Part shown: piece by piece, positions 49,220 through 56,547 of the stretch
Layout: each line of letters begins with the position of its first letter
Numbering within the stretch: position 1 is the first letter of the stretch
Made by a program: the position numbers and the translations under genes
Notes under the pieces: model-generated
Told to the model about the DNA's origin: nothing
Database searches by the model: none
Seen by the model: only the letters and a program-made list of their open reading frames with translations
DNA from: Pseudomonadota bacterium
GTDB lineage: Bacteria > Pseudomonadota > Alphaproteobacteria > Acetobacterales > Acetobacteraceae
Reading direction: 5' to 3'
Length of the DNA: 64,000 bases
Assembly (NCBI GenBank): GCA_021818505.1
Contig: JAKADX010000010.1
Span: 1 to 64,000 of the forward strand

Positions 49220-49783
49220 GTGCCGATTGAACGCAAGCGCCGGATTTTCCGCGCCGGCCCGCTCGCGCCGCCGCGCCGGCTACCGGGACTGCGCCCGACG
49301 CTGGTCGCCGGGGCGGCAGCCGTGCTGCTCGCCGGCAGCCTCGGGCTGCTGCTGCGCCCGACCGCCCCCTATGGCCGCGTGACCGCCGGCGGTTTCACGG
49401 TGACGGCGGCACCGTCCGCGGTCGCCGTGGTCGATGGCGAGACGTTGCGCCTGGCGGACAGCGTGGTGCGGTTGCGCGGCGTGGTCGCTCCGGCGCGCGG
49501 CCGGGTCTGCCGCCGCGGCGACGGCACGACGTTCGACTGCGGTGCCGCTGCCGCCCAGGGCCTGGCGCGGCTGCTGCGCGACCGCCGCGTGACGTGTCGC
49601 GTCGCCGGCCGCGACCGGGCCGGGTTCCCGCAGGGCACCTGCATTGCAGGAGATGCCGATTTGAACGCGGCGGTGATCCTTGCCGGTTGGGCGCGGGCCG
49701 AGCCGGGCGCGGCGGCGCTCGCCGCCGCCGAGGCCGAGGCGCGCGCCGCCGGCCGCGGGCTGTGGACCGCGGCGGCATTCTGA
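49220..49783 (+). CDS. Membrane-anchored thermonuclease (SNase)-like protein
   Basis: The 187-residue protein has a positively charged start, one membrane helix (LVAGAAAVLLAGSLGLLL), and an SNase-like OB-fold domain (VDGETLRLADSVVRLRGV, CGAAAAQGLARLL, VTCRV, DLNAAVILAGWARA, EAEARAAGRGLW). Bacterial thermonuclease-family proteins of this kind may cut nucleic acids, but the arginine/glutamate active-site residues of staphylococcal nuclease are not all clear, so it may be a binding domain. The start is GTG at 49220 with a strong AGGAGG 7 bases upstream. It is 120 bases upstream of gltA. Confidence 0.75.
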   Translation: MPIERKRRIFRAGPLAPPRRLPGLRPTLVAGAAAVLLAGSLGLLLRPTAPYGRVTAGGFTVTAAPSAVAVVDGETLRLADSVVRLRGVVAPARGRVCRRGDGTTFDCGAAAAQGLARLLRDRRVTCRVAGRDRAGFPQGTCIAGDADLNAAVILAGWARAEPGAAALAAAEAEARAAGRGLWTAAAF

Positions 49784-49903
49784 AAGCGTCAGCGTCACAG
49801 CCATTTGCTGCAAGCGCGAAGGTTGCGCTCGCTCAGCCGGCGCCGTAATTTTGCGCACTGCCGCAAAGTCGGTCAGGGCGCGGCGGCTGACAGGAAACAC
49901 ACA

Positions 49904-51220
49904 ATGAACGGCATGTCTTACACCGGTACCGGGACCGTGACACTCAGCCTGGACGGCACCAACCAGACCGCGAGCCTGCCGCTGATCGCCGGCACGACCG
50001 GCCCCTCGGTCATCGACATCCGCAAGCTCTACGCCGATCTCGGCATCTTCACGTTCGACCCCGGCTATGGCGGCACCGCCGCCTGCGAGAGCAAGATCAC
50101 CTATATCGACGGCGACGCCGGGGTGCTGCTGTATCGCGGCTACCCGATCGAGCAATTGGCGGAGCACTCGACCTTCCTGGAGGTCGCCTACCTGCTGCTG
50201 AACGGCGAACTGCCGAATGCCGAGCAGAAAGCGGTGTTCGAGCGGGGGGTCATCCGGCATACCATGCTGCACGAGCAGATCCGCAGCTTCTTCAACGGGT
50301 TCCGGCGCGATGCTCACCCGATGGCGGTGCTCTGCGGCGTGGTCGGCGCGATGTCGGCCTTCTACCACGACAGTCTCGATATCAACGATCCGGAACACCG
50401 CAGGATCAGCGCTTTCCGGCTGATCGCCAAGGTGCCCACGATCGCTGCCTGGGCACACAAGTATTCCAGCGGCCAGCCCTTCGTGTATCCGTCGAACAAG
50501 TACGGCTATGCCGAGAACCTGCTGCACATGATGTTCGCGGTGCCGACTGAGGAATATCGGGTCAGCCCGGTTCTGGCGCGCGCGCTCGACCTGATCCTGA
50601 TCCTGCACGCCGATCACGAGCAGAACGCTTCCACCAGCACTGTGCGGCTGGCCGGTTCGACCGGCGCCAACCCCTTCGCCTGCATCGCCGCCGGGATCGC
50701 GAGCCTGTGGGGGCCGGCGCATGGCGGGGCGAACGAGGCGGTACTGAAGATGCTCGGGGAGATCGGCCACGCCCGCCACATCCCCGAGTTCATCGCCAAG
50801 GTGAAGGACAAGAATAGCAACGCCCGCCTGATGGGATTCGGGCATCGGGTGTACAAGAACTACGATCCGCGCGCCAAGATCATGCAGCGCACCTGTCACG
50901 AGGTGTTGGCCGAACTCGGCATCAAGGACGATCCGTTGCTCGACCTCGCGGTCGAGCTGGAACGCGTTGCGCTCCATGACGACTATTTCGTTAGCCGCAA
51001 ACTCTACCCGAATGTCGATTTCTACTCGGGGATCATCCTCAAGGCGATGGGATTCCCGACCAGCATGTTCACCGCGCTGTTCGCGGTCGCCCGCACTGTT
51101 GGCTGGGTCAGCCAGTGGCTGGAAATGATCGAGGACCCGTCGCAGCGCATCGGCCGTCCGCGCCAGCTCTACACTGGCGCGGCGCAGCGCGACTACCCCC
51201 CGCTCGCCGCCCGCGGCTGA
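49904..51220 (+). CDS. gltA: Citrate synthase
   Basis: The 438-residue protein is a type II (NADH-sensitive type) citrate synthase that joins acetyl-CoA and oxaloacetate. It shows [18 protein letters not shown], the substrate histidine in [40 protein letters not shown], and the catalytic [18 protein letters not shown] with [14 protein letters not shown]. The ATG at 49904 has AGGAA upstream; in-frame sequence before it overlaps the thermonuclease gene end. A strong hairpin follows the stop at 51241-51264. It is the main user of acetyl-CoA in this window. Confidence 0.96.
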   Translation: MNGMSYTGTGTVTLSLDGTNQTASLPLIAGTTGPSVIDIRKLYADLGIFTFDPGYGGTAACESKITYIDGDAGVLLYRGYPIEQLAEHSTFLEVAYLLLNGELPNAEQKAVFERGVIRHTMLHEQIRSFFNGFRRDAHPMAVLCGVVGAMSAFYHDSLDINDPEHRRISAFRLIAKVPTIAAWAHKYSSGQPFVYPSNKYGYAENLLHMMFAVPTEEYRVSPVLARALDLILILHADHEQNASTSTVRLAGSTGANPFACIAAGIASLWGPAHGGANEAVLKMLGEIGHARHIPEFIAKVKDKNSNARLMGFGHRVYKNYDPRAKIMQRTCHEVLAELGIKDDPLLDLAVELERVALHDDYFVSRKLYPNVDFYSGIILKAMGFPTSMFTALFAVARTVGWVSQWLEMIEDPSQRIGRPRQLYTGAAQRDYPPLAARG

Positions 51221-51240
51221 GCCCGCCGCGCCATTCCAGC

Positions 51241-51264
51241 CCCGGCGGCCCACCCGCCGCCGGG
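51241..51264 (+). terminator. Terminator hairpin after gltA
   Basis: CCCGGCGGC pairs with GCCGCCGGG, a perfect 9-bp GC stem with a 6-base loop starting 21 bases past the gltA stop. A moderately AT-rich tract (CAAACGATCTTAAATT) follows. The stem is strong and well placed for an intrinsic terminator, though the U-run is imperfect. Confidence 0.65.
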
Positions 51265-51608
51265 CAAACGATCTTAAATTCTACTTAGGATCGCTCTGCG
51301 AAGAGTGGAACGCGGGTGCGCGCGTCAACGCGCAGAGTTGACACAACCTTTGACAAACGATCGCTAACTGACTCTATTGATTCGGTGTGGTTAGCGCACG
51401 CAACTTTTAGCGACATTGGCAGCCTGACCAAGTCCCAGAGACAACGTTTAAGAAACGAAAATGCATAAAAATGGTCACGTGTGGATCGCGAATTGTTATC
51501 GCTGCGACGGGCGCAAATTCGTTACAGGATACTTTTTCCAATGCTGTTCGTGGGTTAGGATGCGTAGGTAATCAGGTGTCTCGCCTGAAGCCGAGGGGGA
51601 TAAGGACG
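51265..51608. other. AT-rich regulatory region between gltA and the interrupted gene
   Basis: These 344 bases are clearly more AT-rich than neighbouring DNA. A sigma-70-like promoter lies at 51350-51378 and a second TTGACA at 51338-51343. An in-frame open stretch from 51471 runs into the interrupted gene, but it has no ribosome-binding site and an unlike composition, so I read it as leader. A long 5' leader of about 220 bases to the ATG at 51609 suggests room for post-transcriptional control. Confidence 0.5.
51350..51378 (+). promoter_or_regulatory. Probable sigma-70 promoter of the interrupted gene
   Basis: A perfect -35 hexamer TTGACA (51350-51355) is followed after 17 bases by TCTATT (51373-51378), a 4-of-6 match to the -10 consensus. 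It is about 230 bases upstream of the ATG at 51609 and points toward the gene split by the IS1595-family element. Confidence 0.5.
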
Positions 51609-51847
51609 ATGGCTGATTCTCAATCGCTTGATGCTCTCGTGCGGACGCGGCTGCGCGCCTGGCCGCAGCGTCCGCCCGGACTGGCCAGCGGTGAGCGGCC
51701 GCGCTGGCTGCGCGGGCGACCGACGGAATCGCCGGGGGTTTGCCATCCGTTCCTGAAGCTGCCCGGCAGCCGCACGCTGCGCACGCTGCCCGACGGGCTG
51801 TGGCTGCATTTCGGCGGCACCCAGGCGGAGCCGTTTGCCGATATCTT
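51609..51847 (+). pseudogene. 5' part of a gene of unknown function split by a mobile element
   Basis: The ATG at 51609 (AAGGACG upstream) starts MADSQSLDALVRTRLRAW and reads to PFADIF at 51847. There the frame enters the IS1595-family element and stops after FGVR at 51858-51860. The remaining part is at 55495-55882. Removing 51848-55486 and one copy of the 8-bp target duplication joins the two halves in frame as EPFADIFAIEACGSLSN, a 208-residue protein. The family is not recognised. The 5' half contains a proline/arginine-rich stretch and WLHFGG. The short truncated product is probably non-functional. Confidence 0.85.
51840..51847. repeat. Left copy of the 8-bp target-site duplication
   Basis: GATATCTT here is repeated exactly at 55487-55494 on the other side of the element. 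The flanking bases differ (C before and C after on the left; G before and T after on the right), so the duplication is exactly 8 bp, the size usual for IS1595-family insertions. Confidence 0.9.
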
Positions 51848-51870
51848 CGGCGTTAGGTAGCAAGCACACC
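51848..51870 (+). repeat. Left terminal inverted repeat of the IS1595-family element
   Basis: The element begins CGGCGTTAGGTAGCAAGC and goes on to CACC. Compared with the reverse complement of 55464-55486, 20 of 23 bases agree, with mismatches at positions 3, 5 and 19; the 13-bp core TTAGGTAGCAAGC is perfect. Confidence 0.9.
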
Positions 51871-51936
51871 AACGGCTTACTGCCTGAGCGGTCACGCATG
51901 GGGTAGAATGGCCCTGCAATAAGTGCAGAGGCGACC

Positions 51937-52368
51937 GTGACCGATCACGTCCTATCCGGCCTTGTCCAGCGCCGCGCCGAATTGGCGGGGCGCATCAACA
52001 CCATCCAGACCGAGCTTCACCAATTGCAAGCCGATCTGGCGTGCCTGGATGCCGTCATCCGCCAGTTCGATCCGGAATACGAGATCGCTGCGATCCGGCC
52101 AAAGTACCGCAAAGCGCCCACACCGGGCGAGTTCGGGGCCATGGGTCGCACAGTGCTGGACATTCTGCGGCGCGTCGCGCGGCCCGTCTCGGCCCCGGAG
52201 ATCGCAAAGATGATAATCGCCGAACGACGGCTTGATACGACTGACCGAGCCATGCGGCGGAACATGGTCAAGCGCGTCGGAATGGCGCTGCGGTATCAGC
52301 GGACCAATGGGGTTGTGCGGGAGGCTGGCGCCGAAGGGGCGGATATCCTGTGGGAACTTGATGGCTGA
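51937..52368 (+). CDS. Passenger protein with coiled coil and winged-helix-like C terminus
   Basis: The 143-residue protein starts with GTG at 51937 (AGAGG upstream), 67 bases inside the left repeat. Residues about 8-45 form a heptad-like helix (LVQRRAELAGRINTIQTELHQLQ then ADLACLDAVIRQF). Residues about 65-143 (FGAMGRTVLDILRRVARPVSAPEIAKMIIAE, AMRRNMVKRVGMALRYQ then RTNGVVREAGAEG) look like a winged helix-turn-helix DNA-binding fold. It may regulate the element or help the transposase. I do not recognise a named family. Confidence 0.65.
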   Translation: MTDHVLSGLVQRRAELAGRINTIQTELHQLQADLACLDAVIRQFDPEYEIAAIRPKYRKAPTPGEFGAMGRTVLDILRRVARPVSAPEIAKMIIAERRLDTTDRAMRRNMVKRVGMALRYQRTNGVVREAGAEGADILWELDG

Positions 52369-52640
52369 GGCGTGGTGCGGTCGGAACAGGAGCCGGGGAT
52401 GTTCGTGCTGTGGGAGGTGGCGCGATAGGGATTCATCACGCGACGTTTCCTGTTCGGCCATTACTGCGTTCTAAGAGATATGCACGCGCGCCGTAGCGCG
52501 CGCCGGTCAAACGTCCATATTGCATGGAACCATCACTGTTCATTAGGGTTGCGGCTGGTAGGCTGCGGCCTGCGTTGACGTGCCTAAGCCGTGCCGATTA
52601 CTCTAGGACCCGCCCCACAACGGGCGGGGAGGAACAAGCA

Positions 52641-52940
52641 ATGAACAATCTTCGTGTGGTCGTGTTCAAGGAGGGTCATGCCTGGGTTGCTCAGTGCCTG
52701 GAATATGACATTGGCGCTCAGGCGCCGGACCTTGAGACGTTGAAGCGCCGTTTCACCATGACTCTGCGTCTTGAGTTGGAGCAGAGCATGCAGCGACATG
52801 GCGCGCCGCTTAAGGGAATCAATCCGGCCCCGGAATACATACAAAAGATGTGGCGCGAAGATCGTGCAGCCTTCATCTCGATGGGATCGACAAACGGAAG
52901 TCCCAATTCAGTCGAATTCGAGATGCTTCTCGCGGCCTGA
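52641..52940 (+). CDS. HicB-like antitoxin-type protein
   Basis: The 99-residue protein has the start of the HicB fold: LRVVVFKEGHAWVAQCLEYDIGAQAPDLETLKRR, in which a partial RNase-H-like sheet is followed by a helix, and it ends SVEFEMLLAA. HicB proteins bind and block the HicA RNA-cleaving toxin and often carry a C-terminal DNA-binding part; none is clear here. The ATG at 52641 is preceded by GGGGAGGAACAAGCA, a good ribosome-binding site. A second small gene starts 5 bases after its stop, as in toxin-antitoxin pairs. Confidence 0.65.
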   Translation: MNNLRVVVFKEGHAWVAQCLEYDIGAQAPDLETLKRRFTMTLRLELEQSMQRHGAPLKGINPAPEYIQKMWREDRAAFISMGSTNGSPNSVEFEMLLAA

Positions 52941-52945
52941 GTGCT

Positions 52946-53233
52946 GTGAGCAACCCTTTCGGTAACCATCCTACCCTCACCCAGTATATCAACTGGGCGA
53001 GGACTGTGGGCTGCATGGTGAAGCATGGGGTGGGCTACGCAGACGATGGCAGGCCGTCAAATATCATTCTTATTGAAGCACAAGACGGGAAATGGCTCGT
53101 AATAGCCGATATGTCTGAGGCTGAATATTTGTTGCCAACCACGATAGCAAGATATAATCGTCGCCTTGGAATTAATTCTCCATTATTCTCGATAGACCCA
53201 GGCGATCCGAAAGACCAAGATCAGGATGATTGA
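52946..53233 (+). CDS. Small passenger protein paired with the HicB-like gene
   Basis: The 95-residue protein starts with GTG at 52946, 5 bases after the HicB-like stop. It reads TLTQYINWARTVGCMVKHGVGY, then NIILIEAQDGKWLVIADMSEAEYLLPTTIARYNRRLGI, and ends in an acidic tail. The beta-hairpin/helix pattern is unlike classical HicA (no glycine-histidine-rich RNA-binding motif). It may be a partner toxin, an immunity or regulatory protein, or unrelated. In-frame sequence upstream overlaps the HicB-like gene. The stop is 12 bases from the convergent transposase stop. Confidence 0.55.
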   Translation: MSNPFGNHPTLTQYINWARTVGCMVKHGVGYADDGRPSNIILIEAQDGKWLVIADMSEAEYLLPTTIARYNRRLGINSPLFSIDPGDPKDQDQDD

Positions 53234-53244
53234 CGGCCTCTATA

Positions 53245-54207
53245 TTACTGCGCCCGCTGCCAATACCCGACCCAAATCCGACTGACCGGATGCGCCAGCG
53301 CGGCTGCCGTCGCCATCTCATGCAGGCTACCGTTCGGCTGCCGCCGGTTGTCCTCCCTCCACGCCATCTCTCGCGCGTAGAAGGCCAGATACCGGCCGCT
53401 TATGTGGTGATGCTGGCCCCATTCGGCGCGGCGAAGGCGGGAGAAAAAGGATTCGGCCCAGTTCGTGCAAGCGCCGTCCTCGGCCTTGAACTCTACCGAG
53501 TGGTTGACCCGGCGCATCTCGTAGTGAGCGTGCAGTCGATCCCAACCGGCCGCTTCGTCGGCATGCACCGTCGTGCCGGGCTGCACGACCGAGCGCACGA
53601 ACGGAATGGCGTCGGCTTCCTTCGCCACGACCGTCGTCAGCGTCCGGCCGCCACGCTCGCGCGCCGTTACGACTGACTGCCGCTTGCCGGTCTGTTCCTC
53701 GGCAAGCCGTCGGTCCTTCCGATCGGCTTTCTTGTTCTCCTGCTTCGCGTGGCCGCCGAAGTAGGCGCCGTCGATCTCGACCACACCGGACAGGCTGCCG
53801 GCGGCTTGTTCGGCGCCGATCGCCTCACGGATTTTGTGCGCCATCACGAACGCTGTCTTATACTGCACGTCGAGGTCACGGCTCAGTTGCAGAGCCGAAT
53901 AGCCCTTCACGCCGTTCACGAAGATTGCGATGGCCAACAGGTAGTCCCGAATCGGCAGCTTGCGGCTGGCGAAGATCGTGCCGGACGTGACACTGAACTG
54001 ATGCTGGCAAGCCTTGCACTTCCAGATACAACGCGCGGCATAGGTGTAGATCGCCGTGCATCCGCAGCGCGGGCAAAACGGTTCGCCGCCGTTGTCAGCC
54101 CAACGGATCGCCTTGAAGCGCTCATGGGCTTCCTCATCCGTCATGCGGGCCACGGCTCTCAGGGAGAGCGTCCTGGCCTTCGCTGACAGGAGGAAGTGTT
54201 GCGCCAT
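53245..54207 (-). CDS. IS1595-family (ISXO2-like) transposase
   Basis: The 320-residue protein has the family's N-terminal zinc ribbon (FCPRCGCTAIYTY and CIWKCKACQHQF, four cysteine pairs), then SVTSGTIFASRKLPIRDYLLAI and ALQLSRDLDVQYKTAFVMAHKIREA. The DDE catalytic core follows, with VVEIDGAYFGG (first Asp), TTVHADEAAGWDRL (second Asp), and HSVEFKAEDGACTNWAESFFSRLRRAEWGQHHHI (Asn/Glu region) as in the ISXO2-like DDE domain. It looks complete. The ATG at 54207 lies only 6 bases from a possible -10 element, so the transcript may be nearly leaderless. An 8-bp palindrome abuts the start. Confidence 0.92.
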   Translation of the reverse strand: MAQHFLLSAKARTLSLRAVARMTDEEAHERFKAIRWADNGGEPFCPRCGCTAIYTYAARCIWKCKACQHQFSVTSGTIFASRKLPIRDYLLAIAIFVNGVKGYSALQLSRDLDVQYKTAFVMAHKIREAIGAEQAAGSLSGVVEIDGAYFGGHAKQENKKADRKDRRLAEEQTGKRQSVVTARERGGRTLTTVVAKEADAIPFVRSVVQPGTTVHADEAAGWDRLHAHYEMRRVNHSVEFKAEDGACTNWAESFFSRLRRAEWGQHHHISGRYLAFYAREMAWREDNRRQPNGSLHEMATAAALAHPVSRIWVGYWQRAQ

Positions 54208-54263
54208 GCGCTCACTATGCGTGAGCGCTTAGGCATCGTCAATATGCCTTAGCGCTTACGCAT
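54208..54263. promoter_or_regulatory. Nested palindromes at the transposase promoter
   Basis: GCGCTCAC (54208-54215) and GTGAGCGC (54221-54228) form a perfect dyad beside the transposase ATG. A larger imperfect dyad pairs 54217-54236 with 54244-54263 (18 of 20 bases). On the minus strand TTGACG (54242-54237), a 17-base spacer and CATAGT (54219-54214) look like a promoter whose spacer is filled by these palindromes. The unit ATGCGTGAGCGCTTA also occurs near the P63C start, so this looks like an operator. Confidence 0.6.
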
Positions 54264-55404
54264 CACTTTTTTTCTGGGGCAGGCTCATGGTCAGTTGAAC
54301 CAGCCTGCGCCCGTACTTGGCAGCTACGCTGTTCCGAAGCTCCCGCATATCGCTGCACTTCTCTGCCATGCCAATGATCTTGTAGATGTGCGGAATAAGA
54401 GCCTTAAGGCCAACGTCCTCCGTAAGCCACTGGTGGTAATTCTGGCCATGGAAGGGCTTTGGTTTGTTCTCTTTCAGGTATTTAGCTACGTCGGGGTCTA
54501 GGGCTTCATAGATCAGTTCGTTAACCAAATGTCCCCACCATTTTGGCCGACTATGCAGTGACCCTTTCCAGTTCGTTAGCCTTCCGAATTGTTCCCACAA
54601 TTCATCTGGGAACGTCTTTTCCCAGTCCCGCAATTCGTCCGCGATGTAGGCTTGTAATTTGACTTGCAGAGCGTCTTGAGCACGTTCGTATTGATAGCCG
54701 GTTGCCTCATCAATAAGAGCTACTATGCCGACCTTGAGAAACGACGTGCTCAGGATTGCGCAGGCAGTGGCAATCTCCCGCTGCCTTTCCGTGTTCAATT
54801 TGCCTGCTGCGAAGGCGCGCACGTAGCCGCTCAGGATGGCCTCGAACTGCTCCGCTGTGATGCCCTTCCCTCGGAACTGGGTGCCGGGCACGAAAAAGTC
54901 CTTGGTTTCGACCAGGACTAAGTCCTTGTCTATAAAGCCTTTTAGGCCCTGAACACTCAGATATTCGACCAGGTTCCCAGCATCCTGCCCGGTGATGGCT
55001 TTCACCGCGCCTCGCATGCTGATTACCCGGTCGCCTGTGTCGAGGACATACACGTCAATAGGGACGTCCCCGAGGTTCATGACCCCTTTGTGCTTCGCGA
55101 AAGGAGATGGCGGCAGAATCTCGCCTTCAATTGTGGGCGGTTCCGGCGGTTCTAGGAGGGCCTTGGGCGGCTTGGCCCAGCGAGCCGCCGCCGCCGCCTT
55201 AGCCGCAAGGGCGCGCTCCTCTGGCGTCATGCGGGCAGCCCGTGCGGCGCCTCCCTTCTTGCCACCCCGGCGCCCGAGTTCGGCAGCCGCTCGGTTCTTT
55301 GGGGGCGCCAGCGGCAATTCCGGATGCTGGTTGGATTCTGACGACGAGCCTACAGCCGGCGTCTCGCTCGGCTTCGGCTCTGATATGCGTGTGCGCTTTG
55401 GCAT
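54256..55404 (-). CDS. P63C-domain protein
   Basis: The 382-residue protein has a basic, low-complexity N-terminal part (RRGGKKGGAARAARMTPEERALAAKAAAAARW) and a C-terminal P63C domain. This domain includes GTQFRGKGITAEQFEAILSGYVRAF, YQYERAQDALQVKLQAYIADELRDW, FPDELWEQFGRLTNW, KWWGHLVNELIYEALDP and FHGQNYHQWLTEDVGLKALIPHI. P63C is a domain first noted in phage proteins; its function is not established. The gene sits just inside the right end of the IS1595-family element. Its start is preceded by the motif ATGCGTGAGCGCTAA, which also lies at the transposase promoter, suggesting shared control. Confidence 0.85.
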   Translation of the reverse strand: MPKRTRISEPKPSETPAVGSSSESNQHPELPLAPPKNRAAAELGRRGGKKGGAARAARMTPEERALAAKAAAAARWAKPPKALLEPPEPPTIEGEILPPSPFAKHKGVMNLGDVPIDVYVLDTGDRVISMRGAVKAITGQDAGNLVEYLSVQGLKGFIDKDLVLVETKDFFVPGTQFRGKGITAEQFEAILSGYVRAFAAGKLNTERQREIATACAILSTSFLKVGIVALIDEATGYQYERAQDALQVKLQAYIADELRDWEKTFPDELWEQFGRLTNWKGSLHSRPKWWGHLVNELIYEALDPDVAKYLKENKPKPFHGQNYHQWLTEDVGLKALIPHIYKIIGMAEKCSDMRELRNSVAAKYGRRLVQLTMSLPQKKSDA

Positions 55405-55419
55405 GCCGCCACGATGGCG

Positions 55420-55437
55420 ATGCGTGAGCGCTAATGC
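55420..55437. promoter_or_regulatory. Operator-like motif upstream of the P63C gene
   Basis: ATGCGTGAGCGCTAATGC starts 16 bases before the P63C ATG (minus strand, 55404). Its first 15 bases match 54217-54231 at 14 positions and the complement of 54249-54263 at 14 positions. On the minus strand it fills the spacer of a possible TTGCAT-N17-CATCGT promoter, as it does at the transposase gene. Confidence 0.5.
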
Positions 55438-55463
55438 AAGGGGAATCTGCGGTTTAGCGGCTA

Positions 55464-55486
55464 GGTGCGCTTGCTACCTAATGTCG
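55464..55486 (-). repeat. Right terminal inverted repeat of the IS1595-family element
   Basis: On the minus strand this end reads CGACATTAGGTAGCAAGC then GCACC, matching the left end at 20 of 23 positions. The target duplication starts at 55487. Confidence 0.9.
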
Positions 55487-55494
55487 GATATCTT
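55487..55494. repeat. Right copy of the 8-bp target-site duplication
   Basis: GATATCTT, identical to 51840-51847, directly follows the right inverted repeat. Confidence 0.9.
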
Positions 55495-55882
55495 TGCCAT
55501 CGAGGCCTGCGGCTCGCTGTCCAACCTGCTCGACAAGCGATCCCGCTTCGCGCCGAGCACGCACGCGTTGCTGGCGGTCTGCCCGTTGCTCTGGCTGCTG
55601 GCGCCGGTGTCTTCGCGCGATCCCGCGCCGCGGTGGCGCGCGACCGGCGTGCTGCGCGAACCGCCACGGCAGGCGCTGGTCCTACCGGTGCGCGACGTGC
55701 GCGTGCTGTACGCACTCAAGCCCCGCCACTACCGCAGCTTCGCGGCCGGGCGGGTGCCCCAGGCGCATGAATATTTCATGCCGATGGATGCGCTGGTGGC
55801 GGAAGGCTCTGCCGACGATCCGGCGATCTGCGCGCTGCTCGGCCGCGCGTCCGCGGCAGCGAATTTCCTGGATGCGATGTAG
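55495..55882 (+). pseudogene. 3' part of the gene split by the IS1595-family element
   Basis: After the element the frame of the 51609 gene resumes as (DIF)AIEACGSLSNLLDKRSRFAPSTHALLAVCPLLWLLAP and ends DAM at 55882. The first base here completes the codon begun at 51846-51847 once one duplication copy is removed. A start-like ATG at 55481 reads the same frame (MSDIFAIEAC), so a truncated C-terminal protein of about 133 residues could be made, but it would lack the N-terminal third. It is rich in leucine and arginine; no family recognised. Confidence 0.85.
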
Positions 55883-55889
55883 CAGAGGG

Positions 55890-56129
55890 TCAGTCGCAGG
55901 CGCAGCCCGGCGTGGGCCCGGTGTCGGAGCGTACGACGTGGTGGTCGATCCACTCCGCCACCAGCCGCCGGGCCTCGTTCAGCGATGCCTCGGGGTGATG
56001 GATGCGATAGAGCGTCGTGCAGGCCTGGAACGCACTCACGTCCGTGCTGCCGTGGGCGCGCAGATCGCGGTAGGCGGTGATCACCGCGCGCTCGCAGCGT
56101 CGGGCGATATGGCTCATCTCGCGTCCCAT
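55890..56129 (-). CDS. Small conserved-type protein of unknown function
   Basis: The 79-residue protein starts at the ATG at 56129 with a strong GAGGAGG upstream. It is helical (ARRCERAVITAYRDLRAHG, HPEASLNEARRLVAEWIDHHV) and ends with a CACD motif that holds both of the protein's last cysteines. It looks like a DNA- or RNA-interacting or regulatory small protein, but I do not recognise a family. It converges with the split gene, 7 bases from its stop. Confidence 0.65.
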   Translation of the reverse strand: MGREMSHIARRCERAVITAYRDLRAHGSTDVSAFQACTTLYRIHHPEASLNEARRLVAEWIDHHVVRSDTGPTPGCACD

Positions 56130-56265
56130 CGGGCCTCCTCACCCGGCGCAGCGGCGACGGCGGGCGGGCGGCAATCTAGCCGCCCGCTGCGGCCGCAGCA
56201 ACGCAGCCGAGGCTTGACGGATGCACCGCCGCTCTGCATGAAGCGCCGCTTCGAGGGATCCTGCC

Positions 56266-56433
56266 ATGGCCAAGACCAACGTCATCCAGATCAAGCTCGT
56301 GTCCTCGGCGGACACCGGCTATTTCTACGTAACGAAGAAGAACGCGCGCGCGCAGACCGGCAAGCTGGAGCTGAAGAAATATGACCCGGTAGCCCGTAAG
56401 CACGTCGTGTTCCGCGAAGCCAAGATCAAGTAG
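56266..56433 (+). CDS. rpmG: 50S ribosomal protein L33
   Basis: The 55-residue protein starts [20 protein letters not shown] and continues [20 protein letters not shown], then [15 protein letters not shown]. This is a clear L33 without the zinc-binding cysteines (C-minus form), as in most alphaproteobacteria. It has GAGGGA about 9 bases before the ATG. It contacts the E site of the large ribosomal subunit. Confidence 0.96.
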   Translation: MAKTNVIQIKLVSSADTGYFYVTKKNARAQTGKLELKKYDPVARKHVVFREAKIK

Positions 56434-56547
56434 CCTCCGACCCGGGCCGACCCGCCGTGGTCCCGGGGCGCGTGATCGTCCCGCGTGTTGAGTTGGCGCC
56501 GGCGAGGCCCTGTTCCGGCCGGTGCGCCCAGCAAGAGTGACAGTATC

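Larger units (their letters stand above)
51848..55486. mobile_element. 3,639-bp IS1595-family element carrying passenger genes
   Basis: The element is bounded by 23-bp imperfect inverted repeats (20/23) and an exact 8-bp target duplication (GATATCTT). It encodes an ISXO2-like DDE transposase at 53245-54207 on the minus strand and four passengers: a coiled-coil protein (51937-52368), a HicB-like protein (52641-52940), a small partner (52946-53233) and a P63C-domain protein (54256-55404). Many IS1595-family elements have a single transposase gene in about 1 kb; larger ones with passengers have been called transporter IS. The target is a coding gene, and precise removal restores its frame. Sharp repeats and an intact transposase suggest a recent insertion and a possibly still mobile element. 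Confidence 0.92.

Noticed and set aside
49280-51253. 657-codon open frame antisense to gltA and the thermonuclease gene
   Set aside because: It is a composition shadow of gltA; no family motifs.
51471-51608. N-terminal extension of the split gene from the ATG at 51471
   Set aside because: There is no ribosome-binding site and the composition is unlike the rest of the gene; the ATG at 51609 has AAGGACG upstream.
52485-52502. GCGCGC hairpin between the first passenger and the HicB-like gene
   Set aside because: It is a perfect 7-bp stem, but there is no T-run and alternating GC can arise by chance; I did not call it a terminator.
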